From: Klebsiella quasivariicola | GTDB lineage: Bacteria; Pseudomonadota; Gammaproteobacteria; Enterobacterales; Enterobacteriaceae | Reading direction: 5' to 3' | Assembly (NCBI RefSeq): GCF_002269255.1 | Contig: NZ_CP022823.1 | Location: forward strand, 3,720,001-3,784,000 | Length of the DNA stretch: 64,000 nt | Shown: positions 19,049-28,680 of the stretch, piece after piece | How the letters are laid out: every line of letters begins with the position of its first letter | Position numbering within the stretch: the first letter of the stretch is position 1 | Position numbers and translations under genes: made by a program | The notes under the pieces: model-generated | Database searches by the model: none | Seen by the model: only the letters and a program-made list of their open reading frames with translations | Told to the model about the DNA's origin: nothing

Positions 19049-19130
19049 CCCCGGTGGCGCTACCGCTTACCGGGGCTACAGCGTTGTGCGATTTGGTAGC
19101 CCGGAGAAGGCGCAATGCGCCGCCTCCGGG
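19049..19130. repeat. REP-type palindromic pair downstream of hcr
   Basis: Two imperfect palindromes of the Klebsiella REP type: CCCCGGTGGCGCTACCGCTT with its closing ACCGGGGCTAC (19049-19079), then GTAGCCCGGAGAAGGCGCAA with closing GCGCCGCCTCCGGG (about 19096-19130). They lie between the 3' ends of convergent hcr and the DoxX gene, a usual place for such elements. Confidence 0.7.
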
Positions 19131-19246
19131 AAAATCCCTGGCGACAATAAACGCTCAGGCGACAGGAGATAAACGTTTTCTCAGACTGAAAAAGTTGCAA
19201 ACCAACAACAGTATCGACTTTACGCCGCAGGACGAATGAGGCATTT

Positions 19247-19681
19247 TTACCGCCAAACCGACTGACCGGCCAGCGAATAACGCCCGGCGCCGAGCAACGC
19301 AATCGCCAGCGCGCCAACAAAGAAATAGGCCAGATTTTCGATCGCCCAGGCGCCCACCGCATCAAGCGCAAACGTCTTGTCGAGCCCAACCATCAGCCAG
19401 GCCACCACCATGGTGAAAGCCAGCACCAGCGCCGCCGGTCGCGTCAGAATACCGAGTATTAACAGGCAAGGTGCGAGGACCTCCCCCACCAGCACACCGT
19501 AGGCGATAAACCCCGGCAGCCCCTTCGCCACCAGCATGCCGCTGATACCCTCTACGCCATCCATCAGCTTGTGCAGACCGTGGAACAACATTAAGCCGCC
19601 GACGGCAAGTCGTAACAAGAATTTACCGGCATCGTCATGCGATAGCGTGTTATTCAATGTGTTTAACAATCCTTTAACCAT
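19247..19681 (-). CDS. DoxX-family membrane protein
   Basis: A 144-residue protein with four hydrophobic segments and the DoxX-family signatures LRLAVGGLMLFHGLHKL, GVLVGEVLAPCLLILG and TRPAALVLAFTMVVAW. DoxX proteins are small membrane proteins of poorly defined function; some are tied to redox or sulfur chemistry. It lies between hcr and poxB, reads opposite to both, and is not present at this site in E. coli K-12 as I recall. The function cannot be named from the sequence. Confidence 0.85.
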   Translation of the reverse strand: MVKGLLNTLNNTLSHDDAGKFLLRLAVGGLMLFHGLHKLMDGVEGISGMLVAKGLPGFIAYGVLVGEVLAPCLLILGILTRPAALVLAFTMVVAWLMVGLDKTFALDAVGAWAIENLAYFFVGALAIALLGAGRYSLAGQSVWR

Positions 19682-19832
19682 TTGATGTTATTCCTGTTTT
19701 ACACCCTGTGTGTTTACAGAGTATGCGCAGTCGAAGGCGAATAAAACCAGTAAAAAATAAGGGGTAATCGGTTACATTGCGTTCAGTTTCATCTAAGCTT
19801 GAAGGCGTTATCAAAAAAAGGAGATGGAAATC

Positions 19833-21551
19833 ATGAAACAGACCGTGGCGGCATACATTGCCAAAACGCTGGAACAAGCCGGCGTGAAACGTATCTGGGG
19901 CGTCACCGGAGATTCCCTCAATGGATTGAGCGATAGCCTGAACCGCATGGGCACCATCGACTGGATGCCCACCCGGCACGAAGAAGTCGCCGCTTTCGCC
20001 GCCGGTGCGGAAGCGCAGCTGACCGGCGAGCTGGCGGTCTGCGCCGGTTCCTGCGGACCGGGCAACCTGCACCTGATTAACGGTCTGTTTGACTGTCATC
20101 GCAATCATGTCCCGGTGCTGGCCATCGCCGCCCACATCCCATCCAGCGAAATCGGCAGCGGCTATTTTCAGGAAACCCATCCTCAGGAGCTGTTCCGCGA
20201 GTGCAGCCACTACTGCGAGCTGGTCTCCACGCCGGAGCAGATCCCGCAGGTACTGGCAGTAGCGATGCGCAAAGCGGTGATTAACCGCGGCGTCTCAGTG
20301 GTGGTGCTGCCCGGCGACGTGGCGCTGAAGGCGGCTCCGGAGAGCGCCAGCAGCCACTGGTATCATGCGCCGCTGCCGACGGTCACCCCAGCGGAAGAGG
20401 AGCTGCGCAAGCTGGCGCAGCTTATTCGGTACTCCAGCAATATCGCGCTCATGTGCGGCAGCGGTTGCGCCGGTGCCCACCAGGAGCTGGTGGAGTTCGC
20501 GGCGAAAATTAAAGCCCCTATCGTCCACGCCCTGCGCGGTAAAGAGCACGTGGAGTACGATAACCCGTACGATGTCGGCATGACCGGGCTGATTGGCTTC
20601 TCCTCGGGTTTCCATACCATGATGAATGCCGATACTCTGATCCTGCTGGGTACCCAGTTCCCGTATCGCGCCTTCTATCCAACCGACGCCAAAATTATCC
20701 AGATTGACATCAACCCCGGCAGCATTGGCGCGCACAGTAAGGTCGATATGGCGCTGGTGGGCGATATTAAATCAACGCTGAAAGCACTCCTGCCGCTGCT
20801 GGAAGAGAAAACCGATCGCCACTTCCTCGATAAGGCGCTCGAACATTATCGTGACGCGCGAAAAGGGCTCGACGATCTGGCGAAACCCAGCGATAAGGCA
20901 ATCCACCCGCAATATCTGGCACAGCAGATCAGCCATTTTGCCGATAAAGACGCCATTTTCACCTGCGATGTCGGTACCCCGACCGTCTGGGCGGCACGCT
21001 ATCTCAAGATGAACGGCAAACGTCGCCTGCTGGGCTCGTTCAACCACGGCTCAATGGCCAACGCCATGCCGCAGGCCATCGGCGCCAAGGCCACTGCGCC
21101 GGAGCGTCAGGTGGTGGCCATGTGCGGTGACGGCGGGTTTAGCATGCTGATGGGGGATTTTCTGTCGCTGGCGCAGATGAAGCTGCCGGTGAAAATTATC
21201 ATTTTTAACAACAGTGTACTGGGCTTCGTGGCGATGGAGATGAAGGCCGGGGGCTATCTGACTGACGGTACGGAACTCCACGACACTAACTTCGCCCGCA
21301 TCGCCGAAGCCTGCGGTATTAAAGGTATCCGCGTGGAGAAAGCGTCCGAGGTAGATGAAGCGCTGCAGACCGCCTTTCGCACCGACGGTCCGGTACTGGT
21401 CGACGTCGTTGTCGCCAAAGAGGAGCTGGCGATCCCGCCGCAGATCAAGCTGGAACAGGCCAAAGGCTTTAGTCTGTATATGCTGCGGGCGATCATCAGC
21501 GGTCGCGGCGATGAGGTCATCGAACTGGCGAAAACCAACTGGCTCAGGTAA
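19833..21551 (+). CDS. poxB: Pyruvate:ubiquinone oxidoreductase PoxB
   Basis: Peripheral membrane flavoenzyme that decarboxylates pyruvate to acetate and CO2 and passes electrons to ubiquinone, mainly in stationary phase. The 572-residue protein has the thiamine diphosphate domain signature GDGGFSMLMGDF ... FNNS (near 435-465), the catalytic Glu in the N-terminal domain (RHEEVAAFAAGAEAQ), and the C-terminal lipid-binding helix ending ELAKTNWLR. The start at 19833 follows AAAGGAG; the ORF from 19824 adds three residues. Confidence 0.97.
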   Translation: MKQTVAAYIAKTLEQAGVKRIWGVTGDSLNGLSDSLNRMGTIDWMPTRHEEVAAFAAGAEAQLTGELAVCAGSCGPGNLHLINGLFDCHRNHVPVLAIAAHIPSSEIGSGYFQETHPQELFRECSHYCELVSTPEQIPQVLAVAMRKAVINRGVSVVVLPGDVALKAAPESASSHWYHAPLPTVTPAEEELRKLAQLIRYSSNIALMCGSGCAGAHQELVEFAAKIKAPIVHALRGKEHVEYDNPYDVGMTGLIGFSSGFHTMMNADTLILLGTQFPYRAFYPTDAKIIQIDINPGSIGAHSKVDMALVGDIKSTLKALLPLLEEKTDRHFLDKALEHYRDARKGLDDLAKPSDKAIHPQYLAQQISHFADKDAIFTCDVGTPTVWAARYLKMNGKRRLLGSFNHGSMANAMPQAIGAKATAPERQVVAMCGDGGFSMLMGDFLSLAQMKLPVKIIIFNNSVLGFVAMEMKAGGYLTDGTELHDTNFARIAEACGIKGIRVEKASEVDEALQTAFRTDGPVLVDVVVAKEELAIPPQIKLEQAKGFSLYMLRAIISGRGDEVIELAKTNWLR

Positions 21552-21589
21552 AACAGAAGCAATACGTTGAACCAGACCAAGGAAAAGCC

Positions 21590-22591
21590 GTGATCGATTT
21601 ACGCAGTGATACCGTTACCCGTCCCGGGCGCGCCATGCTGGAGGCCATGATGGCCGCCCCGGTCGGGGACGATGTGTATGGCGACGACCCTACCGTCAAT
21701 GAACTGCAGCGCTACGCCGCCAACCTGGCCGGCAAAGAAGCGGCGCTGTTTCTGCCTACCGGCACCCAGGCCAACCTCGTTGGCCTGCTCAGCCACTGCC
21801 AGCGCGGCGAAGAGTATATCGTCGGCCAGGGGGCGCATAACTATCTGTACGAAGCCGGCGGTGCGGCAGTGCTTGGCAGTATTCAGCCGCAGCCGATCGA
21901 CGCCGCGGCGGACGGTTCGTTGCCGCTGGATAAAGTGGCGGCGAAAATCAAACCCGACGATATCCATTTTGCCCCAACCCGCCTGCTGAGTCTGGAAAAC
22001 ACCCACAACGGTAAAGTGCTGCCGCGCGACTATCTGCAGGAAGCCTGGGCGTTTACCCGCCAGCGCGACCTGGCGCTGCACGTCGACGGCGCGCGCATCT
22101 TTAACGCCGTGGTGGCCTACGGCTGCGAACTGCGTGATATCGCCCAATACTGCGACTCCTTCACCATCTGCCTGTCAAAGGGGCTTGGCGCTCCGGTAGG
22201 CTCGCTGCTGGTCGGCAGCGAGGCATACATTCGCCGCGCCGTTCGCTGGCGGAAAATGGTGGGCGGCGGTATGCGTCAGGCGGGGATACTGGCCGCTGCC
22301 GGGCTGTACGCGCTGAAAAATAACGTACAGCGCCTGCAGGAGGATCATGACAACGCCGCGTGGATGGCGGAGCAGCTGCGCGCCATCGGCGCCGACGTCA
22401 CCCGCCACGATACCAATATGCTGTTCGTGCGCGTCGGCGAAGCGCAGGCCCTGGCGCTCGGCGAGTTTATGCAGGCGCGCGGCGTGTTGATCAACGCCTC
22501 GCCTGTTGTTCGTCTGGTCACGCATCTGGATGTCAACCGTCAGCAGCTGAGCGAGGTGGTCGCCCACTGGCAGGCTTTTTTACAACGCTAA
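21590..22591 (+). CDS. ltaE: Low-specificity L-threonine aldolase LtaE
   Basis: PLP-dependent enzyme that splits L-threonine and L-allo-threonine to glycine and acetaldehyde. The 333-residue product has the family start MIDLRSDTVTRP, GTQANLVGLL in the PLP phosphate region, HVDGARIFNA with the Asp that contacts the pyridine nitrogen, and the Lys in SKGLGAPVGS. Translation starts at GTG (21590) behind AAGGAAAAG. It lies 38 nt after poxB and 10 nt before ybjT, so the three may share a transcript. Confidence 0.96.
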   Translation: MIDLRSDTVTRPGRAMLEAMMAAPVGDDVYGDDPTVNELQRYAANLAGKEAALFLPTGTQANLVGLLSHCQRGEEYIVGQGAHNYLYEAGGAAVLGSIQPQPIDAAADGSLPLDKVAAKIKPDDIHFAPTRLLSLENTHNGKVLPRDYLQEAWAFTRQRDLALHVDGARIFNAVVAYGCELRDIAQYCDSFTICLSKGLGAPVGSLLVGSEAYIRRAVRWRKMVGGGMRQAGILAAAGLYALKNNVQRLQEDHDNAAWMAEQLRAIGADVTRHDTNMLFVRVGEAQALALGEFMQARGVLINASPVVRLVTHLDVNRQQLSEVVAHWQAFLQR

Positions 22592-22601
22592 GGAGTCAGG
22601 C

Positions 22602-24044
22602 GTGTCGCAATCAGTTCTGGTGCTCGGCGCCAGCGGCTATATTGGCCAGCATTTAGTGCGCGCATTAAGCGCGCGGGGCTATCCGGTGCTGGCGGCTGCA
22701 CGCCATATCGACCGACTGCAAAAACTCGCTTTGCCCGGCGTCACCTGCCGGTCAATCGATCTCAATCAGCCGCAGGCTCTGCCTGCGCTGCTCACCGGTA
22801 TCGATACCCTTTATTATCTGGTCCACGGCATGGGAGAAGGCGGCGATTTTATCGCCCATGAGCGCCGGGTCGCCACGCATGTGCGCGATGCCCTGCGCCA
22901 GATACCGGTGCGTCAGATTATTTTTCTCAGCTCGCTGCAGGCTCCGGCGCAGGAGCAGTCCGACCATCTGCGCGCCCGTCAGGTGACCGGCGATCTCCTG
23001 CGCGAGTCGGGCGTACCGGTGACCGAACTACGGGCCGGGATTATCGTCGGCGCCGGCTCCGCCGCCTTCGAGGTGATGCGCGACATGGTCTATAACCTGC
23101 CGGTGCTGACGCCTCCGCGCTGGGTTCGTTCGCGTACCACCCCTGTCGCGCTGGAAAATCTGCTCGTTGACCTCGTTGAGCTGCTCAATCATCCCTCCGG
23201 GGAACATCGCATCTTCGAAGCCGCCGGCCCGGAGGTGTTAAGCTATCAGCAGCAGTTTATTCGCTTTATGGCCGTCAGCGGCAAACATCGCCCGCTCATT
23301 CCCATTCCCCTGCCGACGCGCTGGATCTCGGTCTGGTTTCTTAACGTTATCACCTCGGTGCCACCCACCATCGCCAAAGCGCTGATCCAGGGACTGAAGC
23401 ACGATCTGATTGCCGATGACCGCACCCTGCGCGCGCTGATCCCGCAAACGCTGATCCCCTTCGAACAGGCGGTTCGTCGTACGCTAAAAGAAGAAGAGCA
23501 ACTGGTGAACTCCAGCGACTGGGGCTACGACGCCCAGGCTTTCGCCCGCTGGCGACCGGAGTACGGCTACTTTCCCAAACAGGCGGGTTGCACTGTCACC
23601 ACCCAGGCGAGTCGCCAGGCGTTATGGCGGGTGGTGAACCAAATTGGCGGTAAAGAGGGGTACTTTTTCGGCAATATGCTGTGGAAAACCCGCGGGGCGA
23701 TGGACCTGCTGGTCGGCCATCGGTTAGCCAAAGGGCGGCCGCCGCGCGACTATCTGCAGACCGGCGATACGGTCGACAGCTGGAAGGTGATAATCGTGGA
23801 GGAGGAAAAACAGCTCACCCTCTTATTCGGCATGAAAGCGCCGGGCCTGGGTCGCTTAAGCTTTACGATTAATGATAAAGGCGATTGTCGTGAGCTGGAC
23901 GTGCGCGCCTGGTGGCACCCACACGGTATGCCGGGCCTGATTTACTGGCTGCTGATGATCCCGGCACACCTGTTTATTTTCCGCGGAATGGCGCAACGCA
24001 TCGCCCGGCTGGCCGAACAAATCTCAGGCAGAGCTGAAGGATAA
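22602..24044 (+). CDS. ybjT: YbjT, SDR-type NAD(P)-binding protein with DUF2867
   Basis: A 480-residue protein with a Rossmann NAD(P)-binding start (VLVLGASGYIGQHLV), an atypical short-chain dehydrogenase core to about residue 300, and a C-terminal DUF2867 region with a hydrophobic stretch (LIYWLLMIPAHLFIF, near 450-465). It starts with GTG at 22602, ten nt after ltaE, with AAGGAGT as ribosome site. The substrate is unknown in E. coli as well. Confidence 0.92.
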   Translation: MSQSVLVLGASGYIGQHLVRALSARGYPVLAAARHIDRLQKLALPGVTCRSIDLNQPQALPALLTGIDTLYYLVHGMGEGGDFIAHERRVATHVRDALRQIPVRQIIFLSSLQAPAQEQSDHLRARQVTGDLLRESGVPVTELRAGIIVGAGSAAFEVMRDMVYNLPVLTPPRWVRSRTTPVALENLLVDLVELLNHPSGEHRIFEAAGPEVLSYQQQFIRFMAVSGKHRPLIPIPLPTRWISVWFLNVITSVPPTIAKALIQGLKHDLIADDRTLRALIPQTLIPFEQAVRRTLKEEEQLVNSSDWGYDAQAFARWRPEYGYFPKQAGCTVTTQASRQALWRVVNQIGGKEGYFFGNMLWKTRGAMDLLVGHRLAKGRPPRDYLQTGDTVDSWKVIIVEEEKQLTLLFGMKAPGLGRLSFTINDKGDCRELDVRAWWHPHGMPGLIYWLLMIPAHLFIFRGMAQRIARLAEQISGRAEG

Positions 24045-24131
24045 GCATTATTCTTTCATGATTCTCATTGCATAGTCGGGAGAATCACGGAAAAATGCGC
24101 ACGAAATTCTTTTCTGGGACAGTAGAGTGAT

Positions 24132-25145
24132 ATGAAGGTACTGGTTACCGGTGCGACCAGCGGATTAGGGCGCAACGCAGTGGAATATCTGCGCAATAAG
24201 GGCATCAGCGTGCGAGCGACCGGGCGCAACGAAGCGATGGGTAAGCTTCTGAGCAAGATGGGGGCGGAATTCATCCCGGCCGATTTAACCGAGCTGGTCT
24301 CTTCGCAGGCTAAAGTGATGCTCGCCGGTATCGACACCCTGTGGCACTGCTCAAGCTTTACCTCACCCTGGGGCACTCAGCAGGCGTTCGATCTCGCTAA
24401 CGTCCGTGCCACCCGTCGCCTCGGCGAATGGTCGGTGGCATGGGGCGTACGGAATTTCATTCATATCTCCTCGCCATCGCTCTATTTTGATTATCACCAT
24501 CATCGTGATATCCAGGAAGATTTTCGCCCGCACCGCTTCGCCAACGAGTTTGCCCGCAGCAAGGCGGCTAGCGAGGAGGTGATCAACCTGCTGGCGCAGG
24601 CCAACCCGCATACTCGCTTTACGATTTTGCGCCCGCAGAGCCTGTTCGGGCCGCACGACAAAGTGTTTATTCCCCGACTGGCGCAAATGATGCAGCACTA
24701 TGGCAGCGTCCTGTTACCGCGGGGCGGCAGCGCGCTGGTCGACATGACCTATTATGAAAATGCGGTACATGCGATGTGGCTGGCAAGCCAGCCGGCCTGC
24801 GACCACCTCCCCTCCGCCCGCGCGTGGAATATCAGCAACGGCGAACCGCGCCCCCTGCGCAGCATCGTACAGAAACTGATCGACGAGCTGGGCATCAAGT
24901 GCCGGATCCGCTCTGTTCCCTACCCGATGCTGGATATCATCGCCCGCAGCATGGAACGTTTTGGCGATAAAACCGCCAAAGAGCCCGCCTTTACCCACTA
25001 CGGCGTCTCCAAACTTAACTTTGATTTTACGCTTGATATCACCCGCGCGCAGGATGAGCTGGGTTATCAGCCGGTGGTGACGCTGGACGACGGCATTGTG
25101 CGCACCGCCGCCTGGCTGCGCGATCACGGCAAACTTCACCGCTAA
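24132..25145 (+). CDS. ybjS: YbjS, NAD-dependent epimerase/dehydratase family protein
   Basis: A 337-residue extended-SDR protein with an N-terminal NAD-binding motif VTGATSGLGRNAVEYL, FIHISSPSLYFDYHHHRD in the active-site region, and ILRPQSLFGPHD in the substrate domain, as in 3-beta-hydroxysteroid dehydrogenase-like members. The biological substrate is not known. Its stop overlaps the convergent amiD stop by 4 bp, so no intergenic terminator separates them. Confidence 0.92.
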   Translation: MKVLVTGATSGLGRNAVEYLRNKGISVRATGRNEAMGKLLSKMGAEFIPADLTELVSSQAKVMLAGIDTLWHCSSFTSPWGTQQAFDLANVRATRRLGEWSVAWGVRNFIHISSPSLYFDYHHHRDIQEDFRPHRFANEFARSKAASEEVINLLAQANPHTRFTILRPQSLFGPHDKVFIPRLAQMMQHYGSVLLPRGGSALVDMTYYENAVHAMWLASQPACDHLPSARAWNISNGEPRPLRSIVQKLIDELGIKCRIRSVPYPMLDIIARSMERFGDKTAKEPAFTHYGVSKLNFDFTLDITRAQDELGYQPVVTLDDGIVRTAAWLRDHGKLHR

Positions 25146-25972
25146 CCCTGGCCGTATTTTTCTAACAACGCCTCGGCTATCGCCTCGGTTTGCGCATCCG
25201 CTACGCCATCCCAGCGCTGCGGGCGGAAGTGCATCTGAAAAGCGATAATCACCCGCTTCTTCTGCGCGGGGGTCATCTCCGGCGTCACCTGATAGCCATA
25301 GCGCGACAGCAAATCCAGCACGACTTCGGGGTCCACTGGCTCGCTGGCCGGCCGGCCATTCAGATAAAAGGCCACCCGCTGCTCGTCAGGCCAGGCGCCA
25401 ATCCCCTGCTGCGCCAGCTGTTGCCAGGGGAATAACGGCCCCGGATCGTCTTTGCGCTGTGGGGCGATATCCGCATGGGCGACCACGTTCTGCGGCGCAA
25501 TGTGGTAGCGGGCGATGATGTCCCGCGCCAGCGGGATCAGGGCCGCTATCTGTTCCGGGTTGAAAGGCGTAAAGCTTTTGCCACCGGCCGTCTTCTGCCA
25601 GCCGCGGTTTTCCAGTTCAATGCCGATGGAGGTATCGTTGATGCGCGTGCTACCGCGCCAGTAGCTTATCCCGGCGTGCCAGGCTAAATCTTCTTCTGGC
25701 ACCAGCTGCCAGATCCGCGGTTTGTGCTGAAAACGCGGGGGCTTTTCGGGAATTAAATAGTGGGAGCTGACCTCTTTATCGGTCAACGTGGCCAGCGAGA
25801 CATCAAAATTGTCAGCCGTATAGTGGATCACTAACACCTTTATTCGCGGATACGCGGCCTGCGCCGGATGACGAGTGTCCAGCTGATATCCATCGCGATC
25901 GATAATTCCCTTTTCCCCGGCACAGCCGGTTAGCAGCAACGCCAGCAGGGCGAACCACGCAATACGTTTCAT
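25142..25972 (-). CDS. amiD: AmiD, lipoprotein N-acetylmuramoyl-L-alanine amidase
   Basis: Zinc amidase anchored in the outer membrane that cleaves the muramyl-alanine bond, including 1,6-anhydro-MurNAc fragments. The 276-residue product starts MKRIAWFALLALLLTGCAGE with the lipobox LTGC (Cys17), then an amidase_2 domain with zinc-ligand histidines in VIHYTAD and NVVAHADIAPQRKDDPG, and a C-terminal peptidoglycan-binding helical domain. The start at 25972 places the signal peptide at the N-terminus; an ORF from 26053 would bury it. Confidence 0.95.
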   Translation of the reverse strand: MKRIAWFALLALLLTGCAGEKGIIDRDGYQLDTRHPAQAAYPRIKVLVIHYTADNFDVSLATLTDKEVSSHYLIPEKPPRFQHKPRIWQLVPEEDLAWHAGISYWRGSTRINDTSIGIELENRGWQKTAGGKSFTPFNPEQIAALIPLARDIIARYHIAPQNVVAHADIAPQRKDDPGPLFPWQQLAQQGIGAWPDEQRVAFYLNGRPASEPVDPEVVLDLLSRYGYQVTPEMTPAQKKRVIIAFQMHFRPQRWDGVADAQTEAIAEALLEKYGQG

Positions 25973-26003
25973 TCCCTCTTCCTTGCCCGACAGCGTCTCC
26001 GGG

Positions 26004-27143
26004 TTAATAAGACCATTGATTTCGTCCTTTATTTTTCGCCTGGTACAGCGCACTGTCCGCCCGGGCGATCAGCGTCTCCATCGGAACCGTGCCATCGGAG
26101 GCGACGATCCCGATACTGACAGTCACCACCGCAGCCACCTCAGAGGCCTCATGGGGGAGCGCCGCCTCGTGAATTTTCTGCTGAATGCGCTCGGCAATCG
26201 CGGTGGCATGCGCCAAGGATACCCCAGGCAATGCGACGACAAACTCTTCCCCGCCGTAGCGAGCCACCAGATCGCCCTCAGCCCGGACCGCCATTTTAAG
26301 CACCTGAGCGACAGAAGATAAGCATTCATCACCGGCCTGATGGCCATAGTGGTCGTTGTAGCGTTTAAAGTAATCGACATCGATCATCATTAGCGCTAAC
26401 GGTACATTCTGCTGCCAGAGCTGCCCCAGGAAGGCATCCAGCGCCCGACGGTTAGCCGTCCCGGTGAGAGCATCCTGGTTGGCAATACTCTCCAGCCGCT
26501 GAATAAGCTGCATATTCTCCTGATGGGTATCCCAGGCTTCATCATACCAGCGCTGCAGAATGCGCCGGCCATACAGCAGAATCGCCGTAAAGATAAACCA
26601 CAGCGTCAAAAAACGGACTTCGGTGTCATAGTGAATCTGCATGCCTGCCAGCAAAGCGGTGGCCCACAGCGGCAGCATAAAAGCGATAATGCCCGGCCAG
26701 TGGTGATAGAGCGCGGTCAGGCCGGTGGTCATTAAAATCACCAGCAGCGGCCAGGCAAAGGGCAGCGTCCAGAAAAAGAGAAAACAGTAATTACTCAGGG
26801 ACCAGCACAGGCTGAGCGCCAGCAGCAGACCGGTAATGATATTTAGCGTATGGCGCCCTTGCGCCAGGCGCGGCGTGACGGCAATGATAGCTAAAATCGC
26901 CGAAATAATAATGACTGCAATCAGCGCCACTTCAATATAAGGAATAACCGCCCGGTGCGTCAGTAGCTTCTGATCAAAATAAGTGAAGATAAAATTGCGG
27001 AAGAAAATCATTAACGCAAAAGCGATATTGACAAAGGCCAGCCAGGGCATACTCATGGACAGCGCATGGCGCTGAACATTATCTTTGGTGGCCCACAATG
27101 CGGCTCTCTCATCCTGAGCGTTCGCTCGCTTATTTGTTAACAT
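26004..27143 (-). CDS. Membrane diguanylate cyclase (GGDEF)
   Basis: A 379-residue protein with about six transmembrane helices (residues about 30-215) and a C-terminal GGDEF domain. Active-site motif RYGGEEF, DQDALTGTANRR and the metal-binding Asp in MMIDVDYFKRYND are intact, so it should make cyclic di-GMP. The four residues that normally form the product-inhibition I-site (RxxD, five residues before GGEEF) read AEGD, so the inhibitory Arg is missing. The start at 27143 follows GGGAGAC. It lies 31 nt upstream of amiD on the same strand. I do not recognise a named ortholog. Confidence 0.9.
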   Translation of the reverse strand: MLTNKRANAQDERAALWATKDNVQRHALSMSMPWLAFVNIAFALMIFFRNFIFTYFDQKLLTHRAVIPYIEVALIAVIIISAILAIIAVTPRLAQGRHTLNIITGLLLALSLCWSLSNYCFLFFWTLPFAWPLLVILMTTGLTALYHHWPGIIAFMLPLWATALLAGMQIHYDTEVRFLTLWFIFTAILLYGRRILQRWYDEAWDTHQENMQLIQRLESIANQDALTGTANRRALDAFLGQLWQQNVPLALMMIDVDYFKRYNDHYGHQAGDECLSSVAQVLKMAVRAEGDLVARYGGEEFVVALPGVSLAHATAIAERIQQKIHEAALPHEASEVAAVVTVSIGIVASDGTVPMETLIARADSALYQAKNKGRNQWSY

Positions 27144-27503
27144 CTTGTCTCCCTGGTGACCTGCATGACCATGGGCACACACCCCGCTCTTCTTTATGAT
27201 AACCCATGTTGCCGGGAATGTCTGTCAACGCCCCACGCCGCCTCCCCCGGCTGCTTAAGCTGATTTTCAGCTAACGTCAGTACAAAATGGTTTGCATCCC
27301 CCCCTATGTGTAATTGACAAAAAAAAGCAAGCGTAATCAATGAGAATCATGTCATCTTTTCTTTAAAAAAGAGTTAACTAACTATCATAAAATTGCAGTA
27401 TTTCGCTTGAAAAAAAAGCGGCGTTAGTACAATCTGAAACCGCTCATTGGTGAGTTAAAACAAGAGCATGATGATAGCAAAATAAACAATGGAGTTTAAA
27501 AAT
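27144..27503. promoter_or_regulatory. Divergent GGDEF / DUF1471 promoter region
   Basis: A 360-nt gap, strongly AT-rich from 27300 on, between the diguanylate cyclase and the DUF1471 gene. TTGAAA at 27407-27412 and TACAAT at 27428-27433 (15-nt spacer, short) could be a promoter for the plus-strand gene. A sequence at 27336-27354 centred on AATGAGAATCAT agrees with about 11 of 19 positions of the Fur-box consensus, which is only suggestive. No ORF seen. Confidence 0.4.
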
Positions 27504-27776
27504 ATGAAATATGCAGCTTTAGTGGCAGGTGCAGCATTGTTTTTAACAGCGAATGCCTTCTCCGCTGAGATTTTAACGAAAGAAGCCTTTAATAAGGTCC
27601 ATACCCAATATACCAAAATTGGCACCATTTCTTCGACCGGCCAGACGGCGCCGAGCGATGCCCGTGAAGAACTGATTAAAAAGGCCGATGAAAAAGGCGC
27701 GGACGTCATCGTGCTCTCCTCCGGTAATACGGATAAAAAACTGCACGTCTCCGCTAATATCTATAAGAAGAAATAA
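27504..27776 (+). CDS. Periplasmic DUF1471 (YdgH/BhsA/McbA-like) protein
   Basis: A 90-residue protein with signal peptide MKYAALVAGAALFLTANAFS cut near AFSA-EI, followed by one DUF1471 domain (GTISSTGQTAPSDAREELIKKADEKGAD, then YKKK). Relatives BhsA, McbA and YhcN respond to stress and affect surface properties and biofilm. The start at 27504 follows GGAG with suitable spacing. It is divergent from a diguanylate cyclase, so a link to biofilm or surface behaviour is plausible but inferred. Confidence 0.88.
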   Translation: MKYAALVAGAALFLTANAFSAEILTKEAFNKVHTQYTKIGTISSTGQTAPSDAREELIKKADEKGADVIVLSSGNTDKKLHVSANIYKKK

Positions 27777-28026
27777 TTAACCTTATATCCCAAGAAACAT
27801 TACTCTATTTTCGGGGTAATGTTTCTTGTTTGCAGAACAAGTGAATTTATTTTTATACCTCATGCATTTTCCTGCCTGATACGCCGCCATCCTTCCCACA
27901 CGCATTTCCAGTACAAAGCCTGTTGCGACATCAAGGTCTTAGCTCTTTGCGTCAAGTACAATCCGCACGCTATACGCTATGCTTTAACGGAAACTGAAAA
28001 CGTAGTTCGCTTATAAGGAAATCATC

Positions 28027-28542
28027 ATGCGCTACAAACTCCTTGCAGTACTTCTCCCTTGCGCGCTGGCGCTCAGCGCCTGTACGACCGTGACCCCGGC
28101 CTATAAAGATAATGGCACCCGCAGCGGCCCCTGCGTTGAAGGCGGCCCTGACGACGTAGCGCAAAAATTCTACGACACCCAGATCCAGAATCGTACTCAG
28201 GATCCGGCGGCGCTGCGCCCCTATCTGAGCGACGGCCTGGCGCAGTTACTCAATGACGCCCGCCAGGATCCCGCCAACAGCAAATTGCTGCAGGCTAATC
28301 CGTTCTCCAGCAGCAGCACCCCGGCAGACAGCGCCGTCGTCGCCAGCGCCTCAACCATTCCTAACCGTGACGCGCGGAATATTCCCCTGCGCGTCGAGCT
28401 GAAGCAGGGAACCCAGAGCTGGAAAGACGAAGTGCTGATGATTCAGGAAGGCCAGTGCTGGGCGGTCGATGACGTTCGTTATCTCGGCAACAACAGCCAT
28501 GCCCCGGCCGGGACGTTGCGACAGAGTCTGGAAAAACGTTAA
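28027..28542 (+). CDS. ybjP: Lipoprotein YbjP
   Basis: A 171-residue predicted lipoprotein. The signal peptide MRYKLLAVLLPCALALSAC has the lipobox LSAC (Cys19), and the mature part (TTVTPAYKDNGTRSGPCVEGGPD near its start, PNRDARNIPLRVELKQG, VLMIQEGQCWAVDDVRY) matches E. coli YbjP in length and text. The function is unknown. It precedes artP as in E. coli. Confidence 0.93.
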   Translation: MRYKLLAVLLPCALALSACTTVTPAYKDNGTRSGPCVEGGPDDVAQKFYDTQIQNRTQDPAALRPYLSDGLAQLLNDARQDPANSKLLQANPFSSSSTPADSAVVASASTIPNRDARNIPLRVELKQGTQSWKDEVLMIQEGQCWAVDDVRYLGNNSHAPAGTLRQSLEKR

Positions 28543-28584
28543 TTCCGGAGTTGAAGCCACGCCGCTGAAACGATAACCCCGGTA

Positions 28585-28619
28585 AAATGTCGGTATTCGC
28601 CCCGGGAATGCCGACATTT
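28585..28619. terminator. Hairpin downstream of ybjP
   Basis: Near-perfect 14-bp inverted repeat AAATGTCGGTATTC / GAATGCCGACATTT (one G-T pair). It lies 43 nt after ybjP and is followed by a C-run, not a T-run, so termination on the plus strand is uncertain. Confidence 0.45.
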
Positions 28620-28680
28620 GCGCCTCCCCCCCCCATCAGGCCATATTTTGTGCTACCTTTAAAGCTAAACGTGGTTTAGA

